Notes under the pieces: generated by a model
What the model saw: only the letters and a program-made list of their open reading frames with translations
Told to the model about the DNA's origin: nothing
Database searches by the model: none
Shown here: one piece after another, positions 9,597 through 19,148 of the stretch
Numbering within the stretch: the stretch's first letter is position 1
Layout: every line of letters begins with the position of its first letter
Origin: Chroococcidiopsis sp. TS-821
GTDB taxonomy: Bacteria; Cyanobacteriota; Cyanobacteriia; Cyanobacteriales; Chroococcidiopsidaceae
DNA: 64,000 nucleotides
Direction: 5' to 3'
NCBI RefSeq assembly: GCF_002939305.1
Contig: NZ_MVDI01000003.1
Coordinates: 1 to 64,000, forward strand
Translations under genes and position numbers: made by a program

Positions 9597-10105
9597 TGAC
9601 TATGACAGTGACTACATCAGAATTGCGATCGCGTTTATCTCAGGTGAAGCTTTTAGCACTTGATGTCGATGGCGTACTCACCGATGGAGGACTTTACTAC
9701 ACCGAGACGGGTGAAGTCTTCCGAAAATTCAATATCAAAGATGGTCAAGGAATCAAACTTTTAAAGCAAGCTGGTGTAGAAGTTGCGATTATTACTGCTA
9801 AATCTGCCTTATCAACACTTAATCGCGCGCAAGATTTAGGCATTACACACACTTTTTTGGGCGTCAAAGACAAGCTTTCGCAGTTAAAAATTCTTTGTCA
9901 AAAATTAGATATTTCACTTTCGCAAGTTGCTTACGTTGGCGATGATATTAACGATCTTGAGGTACTGCAAGCTGTCGGTTGTCCAATGACAGTTGCAGAT
10001 GCCATGCAGGCAAATCAAAATATTGCGATCTATATCACTAAATTACCAGGAGGACAAGGGGCGGTTAGAGAAATCTGCGAGATGCTAATTGCTAATTGTC
10101 AATAG
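9596..10105 (+). CDS. kdsC: 3-deoxy-manno-octulosonate-8-phosphatase (HAD family)
   Basis: Removes phosphate from KDO 8-phosphate to release KDO. The 169-residue cap-less HAD protein has motif I LLALDVDGVLTDG (nucleophile Asp, DxD), motif II IITAKSA and the acidic motif AYVGDDINDLEVL. IKDGQGIKLL near residue 50 is typical of the KdsC/YrbI subfamily. It starts at ATG 9596 inside the kdsA stop; a second ATG two codons on is also possible. Confidence 0.95.
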
Positions 10106-10124
10106 TGTTGTAATTCAATTAGAT

Positions 10125-11354
10125 ATGTCACAAACAAAAACAATCAAGCGTTTGGTAGCTTGCTTTGGCAGCATTCAACTCGCTACAGCTTTGTCAGTTC
10201 TAAGTTATAGAGCTAAAGAACAACAAGAACTAAACTATGTCTATGAAGATTACCTTGTGATTACTCCTTTGTTTGCTCCCCAAGGGCAAAATGAGGAGTT
10301 TGCTGCCTTTATTGAAAAGATGGCTAAATCTATCCACTCGTGGAAAAAGATTGTTTATCTCTCATTAGAAAAAACAAAATCCTTGACAGATAAAATTAAT
10401 GCTTCTAATGTGTCTGAAGTCGCTAAATTGGTTCGTGATTTTGTAGGAGTTGAGTGTCCTGAGGAAATTTATCTTGCTCGCACGTGGAATACAGAAAATC
10501 AGCTTTTAATGAACGTTTATGAGGCTGCTGAAAAAATTTGCTACGGAGATGGTATCGGGATTTACTTCTCCCATGCAGCTTTTTTACCACAAAATACATC
10601 GCCAGAAGCTACTCTTTCCCTGAGTAATTTATACAAAAATTTCAAAAAGCAGATTAAAGGAGTATTGCCTAAAAAGAAAAAATTCCGCAAACAAGAGTTT
10701 GATATTGGTTATTTTTCGTTACCCTATGCTTTTGGTGAAGTTCCGCCTATGGAAACAGTTGTCTTAGATAGGTCAGTTTACATAAAAACCTTTCAAACTC
10801 TTAGAAAAGCACTAGATAATTTAATCGATGCTGATTACATTAATAAATTAAAAGCAGCGATCCAAAATTATTCTGTTTCAGTTCTACTAACTTCTAACTT
10901 TTCTGAAGCTCATCGAATGCCTGTAGAAAAGGAAATTAAGGCGTATAGAGAGTTTTTGTTAACACAAGGCATACCATCTAACTCAATTCTTTTGATTAAA
11001 CCGCACCCACGAGACTCAAAAGAAAAAATTCTGCAATTACAATCCGAGCTAAACGATCTGTATGCAAAAATCATTTTGCTGAATGAAGAATTTTTATTTT
11101 ATCTTCCGTTTGAAGTTCTCTTTATGGAGTTGTTCCTTAAGTTTGATTTAACTCAGTCACAGACTCCTAAAATATTTACTTTTAGTTCAGCCTGCTTAAC
11201 GCTAGAGTTTCTATTTGTTGCTGAGTGTATTGTAGGTTTTGGTAAAGAAATTGTAGAAAAATACTTCTATCCAGAACATCGTGAAGGTAGAATCAAACAC
11301 GAAGTAGATTTGCAATCAACAATTAGCGAAGTCAGAGACTTAGTTGCTGCCTGA
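10125..11354 (+). CDS. Polysialyltransferase-like glycosyltransferase
   Basis: A 409-residue protein from ATG 10125; an ATG at 10089 would overlap kdsC. It resembles the alpha-2,8-polysialyltransferase family (PF07388). The N-terminus is KRLVACFGSIQLATALSVL, the mid-protein has CYGDGIGIYFS where sialyltransferases carry an acidic D/E-D/E-G motif, then ILLIKPHPRDS (HP motif) and FTFSSACLTLEF (S-S motif). Sialyltransferases use CMP-sugars, and this gene begins just 19 bases after kdsC. A CMP-KDO donor is therefore an attractive inference. Lysine- and Asn-rich low-GC stretches distinguish it from kdsA/kdsC. Confidence 0.65.
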   Translation: MSQTKTIKRLVACFGSIQLATALSVLSYRAKEQQELNYVYEDYLVITPLFAPQGQNEEFAAFIEKMAKSIHSWKKIVYLSLEKTKSLTDKINASNVSEVAKLVRDFVGVECPEEIYLARTWNTENQLLMNVYEAAEKICYGDGIGIYFSHAAFLPQNTSPEATLSLSNLYKNFKKQIKGVLPKKKKFRKQEFDIGYFSLPYAFGEVPPMETVVLDRSVYIKTFQTLRKALDNLIDADYINKLKAAIQNYSVSVLLTSNFSEAHRMPVEKEIKAYREFLLTQGIPSNSILLIKPHPRDSKEKILQLQSELNDLYAKIILLNEEFLFYLPFEVLFMELFLKFDLTQSQTPKIFTFSSACLTLEFLFVAECIVGFGKEIVEKYFYPEHREGRIKHEVDLQSTISEVRDLVAA

Positions 11355-11544
11355 CCGTAAATTATAAGCACTCTTGGAAGTATTCCTCGTTGTAGCAGGA
11401 TAGCATGAATTTAAGAGACAAATCCAGCTTATTTAGTACTTCGAGGACGCCAGCCTTGTAACTAAAAAAAACAAACGCAGCAACAAGTTTGGCAGTTAAG
11501 TTCCATCAAACTTAGCAATTATTTAAAGTTGAGCAAGAATTATC

Positions 11545-13203
11545 ATGATCGTAGATGCATTAGCGGTACCCGAAAACACACTTATCGAAAAAGACGTTTG
11601 TATAGTTGGTGCAGGAGCCGCAGGAATTACTATTGCACGAGAATTACGCAATCAACCTTATGAAGTCTGCATTTTAGAAAGTGGTGGATTCGACTTCGAC
11701 CAAGCAACGCAATCGCTATACGACGGTACGAACGTTGGTCTTTCCTATTTTCCTCTAAGCGAGGCACGGGCGCGCTATCTGGGCGGTTCGACGAACTTGT
11801 GGGGGGGGTGGAGTCGCCCATTTGATGAAATTGACTTTGAAAAACGCTCGTGGGTGCCTTATAGTGGCTGGCCGATAACACGCTCTGAGTTAATGCCATA
11901 CTACCACCGCGCGCAGCAAGCTTGTCATCTGGGAGCTTTTGCTTACGATTTCTCATCCTGGGAAGCAACTTTAAAGCAACTACAATGCGATCGCCTACCT
12001 TTGAACGAGTCCCAAGTCGAAACTTGCATTTGGCAAGTGATCCCACCGACGCACCTGCGCTTTGGCGAAGCATACCGAGCCGAACTCGAACAAGCAAAAA
12101 ATATTTCTACCTATCTTCACGCCAATGTTGTCGAAATCGAAACTAACGATACTGCCAAAGCTGTCACTCGCCTACAAGTTGCCAGCATAGATGGTAAGAA
12201 GTTTTGGGTAAAAGCAAAAGTCTTTATTCTGGCTGTTGGCGGTATTGAAAATCCCCGTTTACTGTTGCTGGCAAACAAAGTGCAAAGCTGCGGACTAGGC
12301 AATCAGTACGACCTTGTGGGTAGATTCTTTATGGAACACCCTTTGCTGAAATCTGGTAAGGTACAGTTTTCGCAACCAGCTGCGCTGTACACTCAAAAAA
12401 TTATTCAAGCTGGCGAGTTATACATGGGCGCAGGGTTCAACCTTCCCCAAGCCGTGCAAGAACGCGAACAACTACTGAATTTCAGTACAAGACTTTTACC
12501 TGTGCGCAATGAGGGGTTAGAAGCTTTTCAACGACTAAGACATCGCATTCCGCAAGCGAAGACACCTGAGGCTTTCCCCAAGATAGTGCAGGGACATCGC
12601 TACCGCAATAACACTTCGATTGTGAGTGATTTGGGTAAAGTCGTAACGCATTTTGATAGCGTTGTTGCAAAAATCTATACCAAATTGCTGAAATCCAATG
12701 CGGTGCAGGAACCGCAAGCTTACAACACGCTGATGATTGGCGAGCAAGCGCCTAACCCAGATAGCCGAGTCATGTTGAGTCGCGATCGCGATCGCTTAGG
12801 ACTGAATCGCGTCACACTCGACTGGCGCTTAACTTCACTCGATAAGTACACAATACAGCGATCGCAGCAACTTGTCGCGCAAGAACTAGCGCGTTCTGGA
12901 GTCGGTCAACTGCAACTTGAGCTTACTGATAATGATGCCTCGTGGCAATCGCTAACGAGTTCCTACCACCACATGGGAACAACGCGGATGAGCACAAATC
13001 CCCGCGAAGGCGTTGTTGACGAAAACTGTCGCATTCATGGAATGAGCAATTTATACGTAGCTGGTAGTTCCGTTTTCCCGACTGGAGGACATTCAAACCC
13101 AACATTGACAATTGTTGCTTTATCAATTCGATTAGCAGATCGTATCAAAGCACAGATGAGTTCTTCTCAGACGATTAATGCCATGGTTGGTAGCAGCACA
13201 TAA
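11545..13203 (+). CDS. GMC-family FAD-dependent oxidoreductase
   Basis: A 552-residue flavoprotein. The FAD-binding Rossmann motif is at residues 18-36 (VCIVGAGAAGITIARELRN), and GGSTNLWGGW (about 84-93) is the substrate-side GMC signature. The C-terminal GMC_oxred_C block reads SYHHMGTTRMS, with the catalytic His, then NLYVAGSSVFPTGGHSNPT with the second His. Such enzymes oxidise alcohol groups of sugars or other small molecules. Flanked by glycosyltransferase genes, it probably tailors a sugar or glycan; the substrate is unknown. Confidence 0.85.
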   Translation: MIVDALAVPENTLIEKDVCIVGAGAAGITIARELRNQPYEVCILESGGFDFDQATQSLYDGTNVGLSYFPLSEARARYLGGSTNLWGGWSRPFDEIDFEKRSWVPYSGWPITRSELMPYYHRAQQACHLGAFAYDFSSWEATLKQLQCDRLPLNESQVETCIWQVIPPTHLRFGEAYRAELEQAKNISTYLHANVVEIETNDTAKAVTRLQVASIDGKKFWVKAKVFILAVGGIENPRLLLLANKVQSCGLGNQYDLVGRFFMEHPLLKSGKVQFSQPAALYTQKIIQAGELYMGAGFNLPQAVQEREQLLNFSTRLLPVRNEGLEAFQRLRHRIPQAKTPEAFPKIVQGHRYRNNTSIVSDLGKVVTHFDSVVAKIYTKLLKSNAVQEPQAYNTLMIGEQAPNPDSRVMLSRDRDRLGLNRVTLDWRLTSLDKYTIQRSQQLVAQELARSGVGQLQLELTDNDASWQSLTSSYHHMGTTRMSTNPREGVVDENCRIHGMSNLYVAGSSVFPTGGHSNPTLTIVALSIRLADRIKAQMSSSQTINAMVGSST

Positions 13204-13218
13204 GAGGAATATTGAACC

Positions 13219-14493
13219 GTGAAAGTTCTGCATTTGTGGACGAGTGATTCGGGTAAGCTGGGAGGAGGTGGCGCAGTGTCAATGCATCGCCTCCATACTG
13301 GGCTAAGAGCCGCTGGCGTTGATTCTCAAATTTTGTGTGAAAACAAAACAACTGACTCGCCTTACGTGCAAGTCCTCGAACGTTGGGAACAGTGGGAAAC
13401 CGCTGGAACGTACCTCAAAAAATTGACCTCAAGACTAGGATTAAACGATATCCACCGCGTTAGTTCCTTCAAAATCAAACAGCATCCTGCTTATATCGAC
13501 ACTGAAATCCTGCATTTTCACGGTACGCACAGCGGTTTTATTAATTATCTAGCACTGCCGTATTTAACTGCAAATAAACCTGCGGTGTTTACGTTGTGCG
13601 ATATGTGGGCATTTACAGGACACTGTGCGTTTAGTTACGACTGCGATCGCTGGAAAATTGGTTGTGGCAAATGTCCTTATCCTGACTCGAATCCATATAT
13701 CCGCCGCGACGGTACGCGCATCGAGTGGAAACTCAAACAATGGATCTACAACCACTCCAACATCACATTTGTTACCAAGAGCAAGTGGTTAACTCAAGTT
13801 GCGCAGCAAAGTCTACTCAACCGTCATCCAATTTATGAGATTCCGAATGGTATTGATACGGAAATCTATCAACCGTTGGATCGCGAACAATGTCGCGCCC
13901 AGCTAGGAATTCCCCAAGATAAAAATGTCCTGATGTTCGCGGCGGTGCGGTTGGATCACTTTCAAAAAGGCGGCGATCTGTTGCTGAAAGCTTTACAAAG
14001 CCTCCCTGCATCGCTCAAAGCCAAGACAGTATTGGTGATTATCGGTCATGGCGGTGATGCGATCGCCGAAACCGTAGGAATGCCAACTCTTAATCTTGGT
14101 TATGTGAGCGACGATCGCCAAAAAGCCGTTTGTTATTCAGCGGCTGACTTGTTTTTGTTTCCTACCCGCGCTGAAACTTTTGGTAACGTAGCGTTAGAAA
14201 GTATGGCGTGCGGTACGCCAGTTGTTTCCTTTAAAGTGGGTGGCGTTCCCGATCTCGTGCGACATGGTATCACAGGATACCTTGCTACAGCCGAAGATGC
14301 TCAAGACTTTAGTCAGGGTATTGCGCAACTCCTCGCGGAGCGATCTTCTCATTCCATGAGTCAACAATGTCGGGCGATCGCATCTCAAGAATACTCGATC
14401 GAGCTATGCGCGCAACGCCATCTTCAGTTATACAACCACATTCTTGCACATTCGTCAGTCACTTCGCAGCAACGTGTTGCTTTTAGTTCATAA
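13219..14493 (+). CDS. Family 4 glycosyltransferase (WcaC/WcaL-like)
   Basis: A 424-residue GT-B protein starting with GTG at 13219, behind AAGAGGAATATT. The N-terminal acceptor half has LWTSDSGKLGGGGAVSMHRL. A cysteine-rich insert CDRWKIGCGKCPYPD (about residues 143-157) is typical of colanic-acid-type WcaC transferases. The C-terminal donor site contains ETFGNVALESMACGTPVVSF, the E-x7-E retaining motif. It is separated by 15 bases from the GMC oxidoreductase, so the two are probably one transcript. Confidence 0.88.
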   Translation: MKVLHLWTSDSGKLGGGGAVSMHRLHTGLRAAGVDSQILCENKTTDSPYVQVLERWEQWETAGTYLKKLTSRLGLNDIHRVSSFKIKQHPAYIDTEILHFHGTHSGFINYLALPYLTANKPAVFTLCDMWAFTGHCAFSYDCDRWKIGCGKCPYPDSNPYIRRDGTRIEWKLKQWIYNHSNITFVTKSKWLTQVAQQSLLNRHPIYEIPNGIDTEIYQPLDREQCRAQLGIPQDKNVLMFAAVRLDHFQKGGDLLLKALQSLPASLKAKTVLVIIGHGGDAIAETVGMPTLNLGYVSDDRQKAVCYSAADLFLFPTRAETFGNVALESMACGTPVVSFKVGGVPDLVRHGITGYLATAEDAQDFSQGIAQLLAERSSHSMSQQCRAIASQEYSIELCAQRHLQLYNHILAHSSVTSQQRVAFSS

Positions 14494-14502
14494 CATACAC
14501 GC

Positions 14503-15429
14503 ATGATTTGCTACTTTATTCAAAGCCACAAAAACCCCGAACAAATCCTGCGACTTGTACGAGTGATTAAACAATCAAGTCCTCACTCTCAAGTTTTAAT
14601 TAACCATGACTTTAGTACTTCCTATCTCGATTTATCTAGTCTTGGTCATTACTCAGGAATTGACTTAATCAAACGCAAAAAACCTGCCAAACGCGGTGAT
14701 GCATCATTACTAATGATGTATCTTGAAGCAGTAGATTGGTTACTAACTAACCGCCCAAATTTTGAGTGGCTTGTTTGTCTTTCCGGTCAAGATTATCCTA
14801 CACAACCAATATCTACAATTGAGAAATTTTTATCTCAAACTGAATACGATGGTTTTATTCGCTATTGGGATGTTCTTTCACCTGAAAGTCTCTGGGGAAA
14901 AGCAGGAGAAAAACGCTTTTTTGGGCAGTACGTTAGCCTTCCAGAGTGGACAAGTTGGTTTCTCAGAAAACTAGGAAGAATTGAACCTTTTACACCACTT
15001 TTAGTTCAGTGGCGGTTTTCTCTTTTGGGGCTAAAAGCAAGGTCTCACCCTTTTAATGAGCAATTCAAATGCTATGGTGGATGGTATTGGCACACGCTAT
15101 CAAAAAAATGTGTTAAATATCTCAGAGAGTATCTAAACGAGCATCCTGAACTTTTCAAATACTATCAAAAAACTCTAGCTCCCGAAGAATCGATCGTCCA
15201 AACTGTTTTGGTAAATAGCCAGAAGTTTAACTTGTGTAATGATGATAAGCGTTATGTAGAGTTTCCTGCGGATATTCGCAGTGGTAATGCTCGGTTACTA
15301 ACAACAGAAGATTATCCTCAAATTACTTGTGGCGATTTTCATTTTGCTAGGAAGATTGACAGTCAATACGATCGTCAACTGTTAGATATGCTTGACGAAC
15401 GAATCCTTTATTGTATGATAAATAGCTAA
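14503..15429 (+). CDS. Core-2/I-branching-type glycosyltransferase (GT14-like)
   Basis: A 308-residue protein of the Branch family (PF02485). It begins MICYFIQSHKNPEQILRLV, has FEWLVCLSGQDYPTQPIS (about residues 87-104) with the family's SGQDYP signature, and later CYGGWYWHTLSKKCVKYL and LAPEESIVQTVLVNS, where Glu-Glu corresponds to the catalytic region. Members transfer N-acetylglucosamine or xylose; the donor here is not known. It starts 9 bases after the preceding glycosyltransferase stop. Confidence 0.85.
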   Translation: MICYFIQSHKNPEQILRLVRVIKQSSPHSQVLINHDFSTSYLDLSSLGHYSGIDLIKRKKPAKRGDASLLMMYLEAVDWLLTNRPNFEWLVCLSGQDYPTQPISTIEKFLSQTEYDGFIRYWDVLSPESLWGKAGEKRFFGQYVSLPEWTSWFLRKLGRIEPFTPLLVQWRFSLLGLKARSHPFNEQFKCYGGWYWHTLSKKCVKYLREYLNEHPELFKYYQKTLAPEESIVQTVLVNSQKFNLCNDDKRYVEFPADIRSGNARLLTTEDYPQITCGDFHFARKIDSQYDRQLLDMLDERILYCMINS

Positions 15430-15474
15430 AAAATAAGTTTGGTGCTGCCAGGAAATTTGTATTAAGATTTGGTA

Positions 15475-16251
15475 ATGAATAGTCAAAATTCTCCATCAGT
15501 ATTATATAGAAAAGAATCCTTAATTACTGCTTTATTTGAGTGGATTCCTAGAGGAACGGGAATCGTCTTAAGGCGTTCAGTTTATCGAGCTATTTTTGCT
15601 CGCATCGGTCATTCAGTCAGGATTCAAACTGGTGTAGAATTTATCCAACCTCGTCATATTGAAATTGGTAACAATGTTAATATTAACCGTGGTGCTTTTT
15701 TAAGCAGTGCGGTTCTTACAAATAAAACGCAAGCAAGTAATAACAAAATTTACATTGGCGATCGCGTCCACATTGAGTCTAGTGTAAGAATTAATACTGC
15801 CGGCGAAAATTGCAGCATTTATCTTCACGAACAAGTCAATCTAGACTGTGGAGTAGATATTAAAGCACACGATCGCGGTTTGATCGAGATTGGCGCAAAA
15901 ACTTACATAGGACCCTACACGTGTATTGCTGGTCCAGGTCCAGTCAAAATCGGTAAAAACTGTCTCGTCGCATCGCATTCAGGAATTTACGGTAATAATC
16001 ATAAATTCGCCGACCCCAGTTGTAGTATTCAAGAACAAGGATTAATTTGTAAAGGAATCGTTGTCGAAGATGATTGCTGGTTAGGCACTGGAGTCAAGGT
16101 TTTAGACGGCGTCACGATTGGTAAAGGTAGTGTCATCGGTGCTGGCGCAGTCGTCACTAAAGATATTCCTCCCTATTCGGTTGCTGTGGGCGTTCCTGCA
16201 AAAGTTATTTCAAAACGGCAGTTACATCAAGAATTGTTGTACCAAAATTAG
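15475..16251 (+). CDS. Hexapeptide-repeat acyltransferase
   Basis: A 258-residue left-handed beta-helix protein. From about residue 40 it has many hexapeptide turns ([32 protein letters not shown]). It ends with the catalytic-loop region [14 protein letters not shown] and the typical coil [19 protein letters not shown], then PAKVIS. It probably O-acetylates a sugar. I chose ATG 15475; a TTG at 15469 adds two residues. The next acyltransferase gene starts only 11 bases after its stop. Confidence 0.82.
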   Translation: MNSQNSPSVLYRKESLITALFEWIPRGTGIVLRRSVYRAIFARIGHSVRIQTGVEFIQPRHIEIGNNVNINRGAFLSSAVLTNKTQASNNKIYIGDRVHIESSVRINTAGENCSIYLHEQVNLDCGVDIKAHDRGLIEIGAKTYIGPYTCIAGPGPVKIGKNCLVASHSGIYGNNHKFADPSCSIQEQGLICKGIVVEDDCWLGTGVKVLDGVTIGKGSVIGAGAVVTKDIPPYSVAVGVPAKVISKRQLHQELLYQN

Positions 16252-16262
16252 GTCAGGTGATT

Positions 16263-17006
16263 ATGGTATCTACTTCATCAATCAGAACTCGGTTATCTAA
16301 TACCTGGAAAACTCGGGGAGTGAGTGGTATTGCAACAACAACATGGGCAGCATTTTGGATGCAATTTGCAGGGCTAAATGGAATTGGACGCATCACAACT
16401 TGGATAGCAACCTGGTTTACTCCTCCCTATTATGCCCGTCGTCGCTTAGCAAGATTTAACGCTAAAGGTTATATTGCCCCTAGTGCAACGATTTATCATA
16501 CGCAGATAAAACTCGGCAAACATATTTTTATTGGCGATCGCGTCACGATCTTTGAAGATAAAAAAGAACCCAATATCGATAGTGGTTCGGTTGAAATTGC
16601 CGATCGAGTTCATCTTTATGGCGATACAATCATTCAAACGGGTGAATGGGGTCGTCTCACGATTGGTTCTGATACGCACATTCAGCCCCGCTGCCAGTTT
16701 TCTGCCTACAGAGCACCAATTCAAATTGGTCGTGGCGTCCAAATCGCCCCTAACTGTGCTTTCTACCCTTATGACCACGGTATTGCACCAGGCGAACTTA
16801 TTAGTAAACAACCGCTGCAAACAAAAGGAGGTATTGTTGTTGAAGACGATGCCTGGCTGGGTTTTGGTGTGATTGTCCTCGATGGCGTTCGTATTGGTAA
16901 AGGTGCTGTTGTTGGTGCAGGTGCGGTTGTGAGTCGAGATATTCCTGATAATGCGATCGCTGTAGGTGTACCCGCCCGTGTTGTTGGTATGCGCAGTCAG
17001 AATTAG
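16263..17006 (+). CDS. Left-handed beta-helix acyltransferase, paralogue of the 4256 gene
   Basis: A 247-residue protein whose layout and sequence repeat the gene at 4256: an N-terminal FWMQFAGLNGIGRITTWIA block, LGKHIFIGDRVTIFEDK, then CAFYPYDHGIAPGELISKQP, and the shared coil GVIVLDGVRIGKGAVVGAG. The predicted role is acetyl or acyl transfer to a sugar. ATG 16263 is preferred over GTG 16257, with AGGTCAGG upstream. It is tandem with the acyltransferase at 15475, so two substitutions of the glycan may be made from this operon. Confidence 0.82.
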   Translation: MVSTSSIRTRLSNTWKTRGVSGIATTTWAAFWMQFAGLNGIGRITTWIATWFTPPYYARRRLARFNAKGYIAPSATIYHTQIKLGKHIFIGDRVTIFEDKKEPNIDSGSVEIADRVHLYGDTIIQTGEWGRLTIGSDTHIQPRCQFSAYRAPIQIGRGVQIAPNCAFYPYDHGIAPGELISKQPLQTKGGIVVEDDAWLGFGVIVLDGVRIGKGAVVGAGAVVSRDIPDNAIAVGVPARVVGMRSQN

Positions 17007-17044
17007 TCGTCACAGATCATCTAAAATCAACTTTTTCAATATTT

Positions 17045-18895
17045 ATGCCTGTTAAAATTCCTGCACCAATTCACCGTATTCTCAGAACTACAAGCTTTTG
17101 GCGAGATAACTCTTTTCTGTTTAGAGAGTTTAAGTATTTTGGTCGAGCGGCAATCTTTGCGTTTACATTTACTATCCTAGCGGCAGCTTTTGAAGGATTT
17201 GGCATTGGTTTTATCCTCACTTTTCTGCAAAGTCTGACACATCCCGATAGCGCCCAGCTACAGACAGGAATAGAGTGGGTTGATACAGTTATTCTGGGCG
17301 TGAATGCTCCTGTCAACGAAAGACTCTTTCGGATTTCTGGTCTTATTCTCTTAACCACGTTCTTACGCTTAGGCTTCAGTTACTTAGGTAAACTTTATAC
17401 CAGAATTTCTGCTTCTAATTTGGCGTATCGCTTACGACGACTTCTCTTTGAACAGTTAATTTCGCTGCGGATCAGTTACTTCGCTAAAAAACGTTCCGGA
17501 GAAATCATCAATAGCCTCACCGCAGAAGTTATTCATTTACAACACGCTTTTGATGTCAGTTCTACGCTGCTGACTAAAACGGTAACGCTTTGGGTGTACG
17601 TAATCTCAATGTTTTTATTATCCTGGCAGCTAACTTTAGTGTCAGGTATGCTATTTAGCTTGCTATCTGTGGGCATATCGACGCTATTAGGACGCATTCG
17701 AGAAGCCAGTTTTGAAAAATCCAAAGCAAGCGGTAAGTACACCTCCGTAGCACTTGAATTAGTCAACGGTATTCGCACTGTTCATGCCTTTGCAGCCGAA
17801 GATTTTGAACGCAAACGCTTTTATAGTGCTAATCAAAATCTATTAGATGCAACGCTGCGTTCTGTATCCGCACAAGCACTTGTAGAACCTCTTAGAGAAG
17901 GAATTGCAACATCAATTCTGATTGGCATGTTAGTGGTAGCAGTGACCACTTTAATTCCACAAGGTTATCTAGAATTAGCTTCTTTATTGACTTTCTTATT
18001 TGTGCTGTTCCGCATGATGCCAACTTTACGCCAAATCGACTCGGCTAGAGTGCAAATGAGTGGTCTGCATGGTTCGCTCCGAGACATCAAAGAATTACTG
18101 CGCAAAGATGACAAAGCTTATACGCGCAATGGCAAAGTTCAGTTTACCCACTTGAATCGAGCAATTGAGTACGTTGCAGTCGATTTTGGTTACGATCCTC
18201 AAGAACCTGTTTTGCACAACATTTCACTTTCAATTAAAAAAGGTGAAATGACAGCCTTGGTAGGCTCTTCGGGTGCCGGTAAATCAACGTTAGCTGACTT
18301 AATTCCAAGATTTTATGACCCTACTGCTGGTCAGATTCTCGTTGATGGCGTTGATTTACGCGAATTTGAAATTAACTCACTGCGGCGTAAGTTAGCCGTT
18401 GTCAGTCAAGACACGTTTATCTTCAATACTTCGGTACGTAACAATATAGCCTATGCACTTGAAGACGCTGACGAAGAGGCGATTTGGGAGGCGGCACGTT
18501 TAGCAAATGCATTAGACTTTATTCAAGAATTACCTCAAGGTTTTGATACGCAGTTAGGCGATCGCGGCGTGCGGTTATCTGGCGGACAAAGACAACGAAT
18601 CGCGATCGCGCGGGCATTGTTACGCAATCCAGAAATTCTTATTCTTGATGAAGCAACCAGCGCGTTAGATTCTGTCTCTGAGCGCTTAATTCAAGAATCT
18701 TTAGAAAAACTTGCCGTTGGTCGTACCGTAATTGCGATCGCACACCGCCTTTCCACAATCGTGCGTGCGGATAAAGTTGTTGTTCTTGAAGGCGGACGGA
18801 TTGTAGAACAAGGAGGCTATCAAGAGTTACTGAGTCAGCGTGGTAAACTATGGAAGTATCATCAGCTACAACATGAAATGAGTCGCGCGTCGTAA
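17045..18895 (+). CDS. ABC exporter, HepA/MsbA type (fused membrane and ATPase domains)
   Basis: A 616-residue half-transporter. Six transmembrane helices span about residues 30-330. The ATPase domain has Walker A GSSGAGKST (about 413-421), signature LSGGQRQR, Walker B ILILDEATSALD and the H-loop AIAHRLSTI. The N-terminal sequence EFKYFGRAAIFAFTFTILAA recalls HepA, the heterocyst-envelope polysaccharide exporter of Anabaena. Given its neighbours, it most likely exports the polysaccharide, a lipid-linked intermediate or lipid A. It begins 38 bases after the acyltransferase gene. Confidence 0.85.
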   Translation: MPVKIPAPIHRILRTTSFWRDNSFLFREFKYFGRAAIFAFTFTILAAAFEGFGIGFILTFLQSLTHPDSAQLQTGIEWVDTVILGVNAPVNERLFRISGLILLTTFLRLGFSYLGKLYTRISASNLAYRLRRLLFEQLISLRISYFAKKRSGEIINSLTAEVIHLQHAFDVSSTLLTKTVTLWVYVISMFLLSWQLTLVSGMLFSLLSVGISTLLGRIREASFEKSKASGKYTSVALELVNGIRTVHAFAAEDFERKRFYSANQNLLDATLRSVSAQALVEPLREGIATSILIGMLVVAVTTLIPQGYLELASLLTFLFVLFRMMPTLRQIDSARVQMSGLHGSLRDIKELLRKDDKAYTRNGKVQFTHLNRAIEYVAVDFGYDPQEPVLHNISLSIKKGEMTALVGSSGAGKSTLADLIPRFYDPTAGQILVDGVDLREFEINSLRRKLAVVSQDTFIFNTSVRNNIAYALEDADEEAIWEAARLANALDFIQELPQGFDTQLGDRGVRLSGGQRQRIAIARALLRNPEILILDEATSALDSVSERLIQESLEKLAVGRTVIAIAHRLSTIVRADKVVVLEGGRIVEQGGYQELLSQRGKLWKYHQLQHEMSRAS

Positions 18896-19096
18896 TATTA
18901 TTTTGGTCTAACTACTTTTCTAATTTTCAATATTCTGTTACTCTAGACCACAGTAATCTAGCGCTGCTACGGCGCTATGGGCAGTCAAAGAAGGTACCGT
19001 GATGAGTGAACTTTGGCTGTCCTGGAAGGCAGGATAAGTGTGTCTAAAGCTCCAAACTCTACGTAAGACTTTTTAATCTTACAAATAAAGCGCTAC

Positions 19097-19130
19097 TTCG
19101 CGCGTTCATACAACGAGCGCGCGAAATTTT
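19097..19130 (+). terminator. GC-rich terminator-like hairpin just before a glycosyltransferase
   Basis: The arms at 19097-19107 and 19115-19125 form an 11-pair stem (one G-U) around a 7-base loop, followed by ATTTTAATTT. It could terminate the exporter transcript. The downstream gene's ATG is only 24 bases past the stem, with no good ribosome site between, so it could also control that gene. The rest of the gap 18896-19096 shows a small AGCGC/GCGCT hairpin near 18960 and no convincing gene. Confidence 0.6.
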
Positions 19131-19148
19131 AATTTCATAAAACTTATT

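Noticed and set aside
11630-12097. 155-codon minus-strand frame opposite the GMC oxidoreductase
   Set aside because: The plus-strand frame carries the full flavoprotein; the antisense product has no recognisable motif.
18993-19037. Tiny frame MSELWLSWKAG as a leader peptide
   Set aside because: Eleven codons, no ribosome site or repeat of regulatory codons; could arise by chance.
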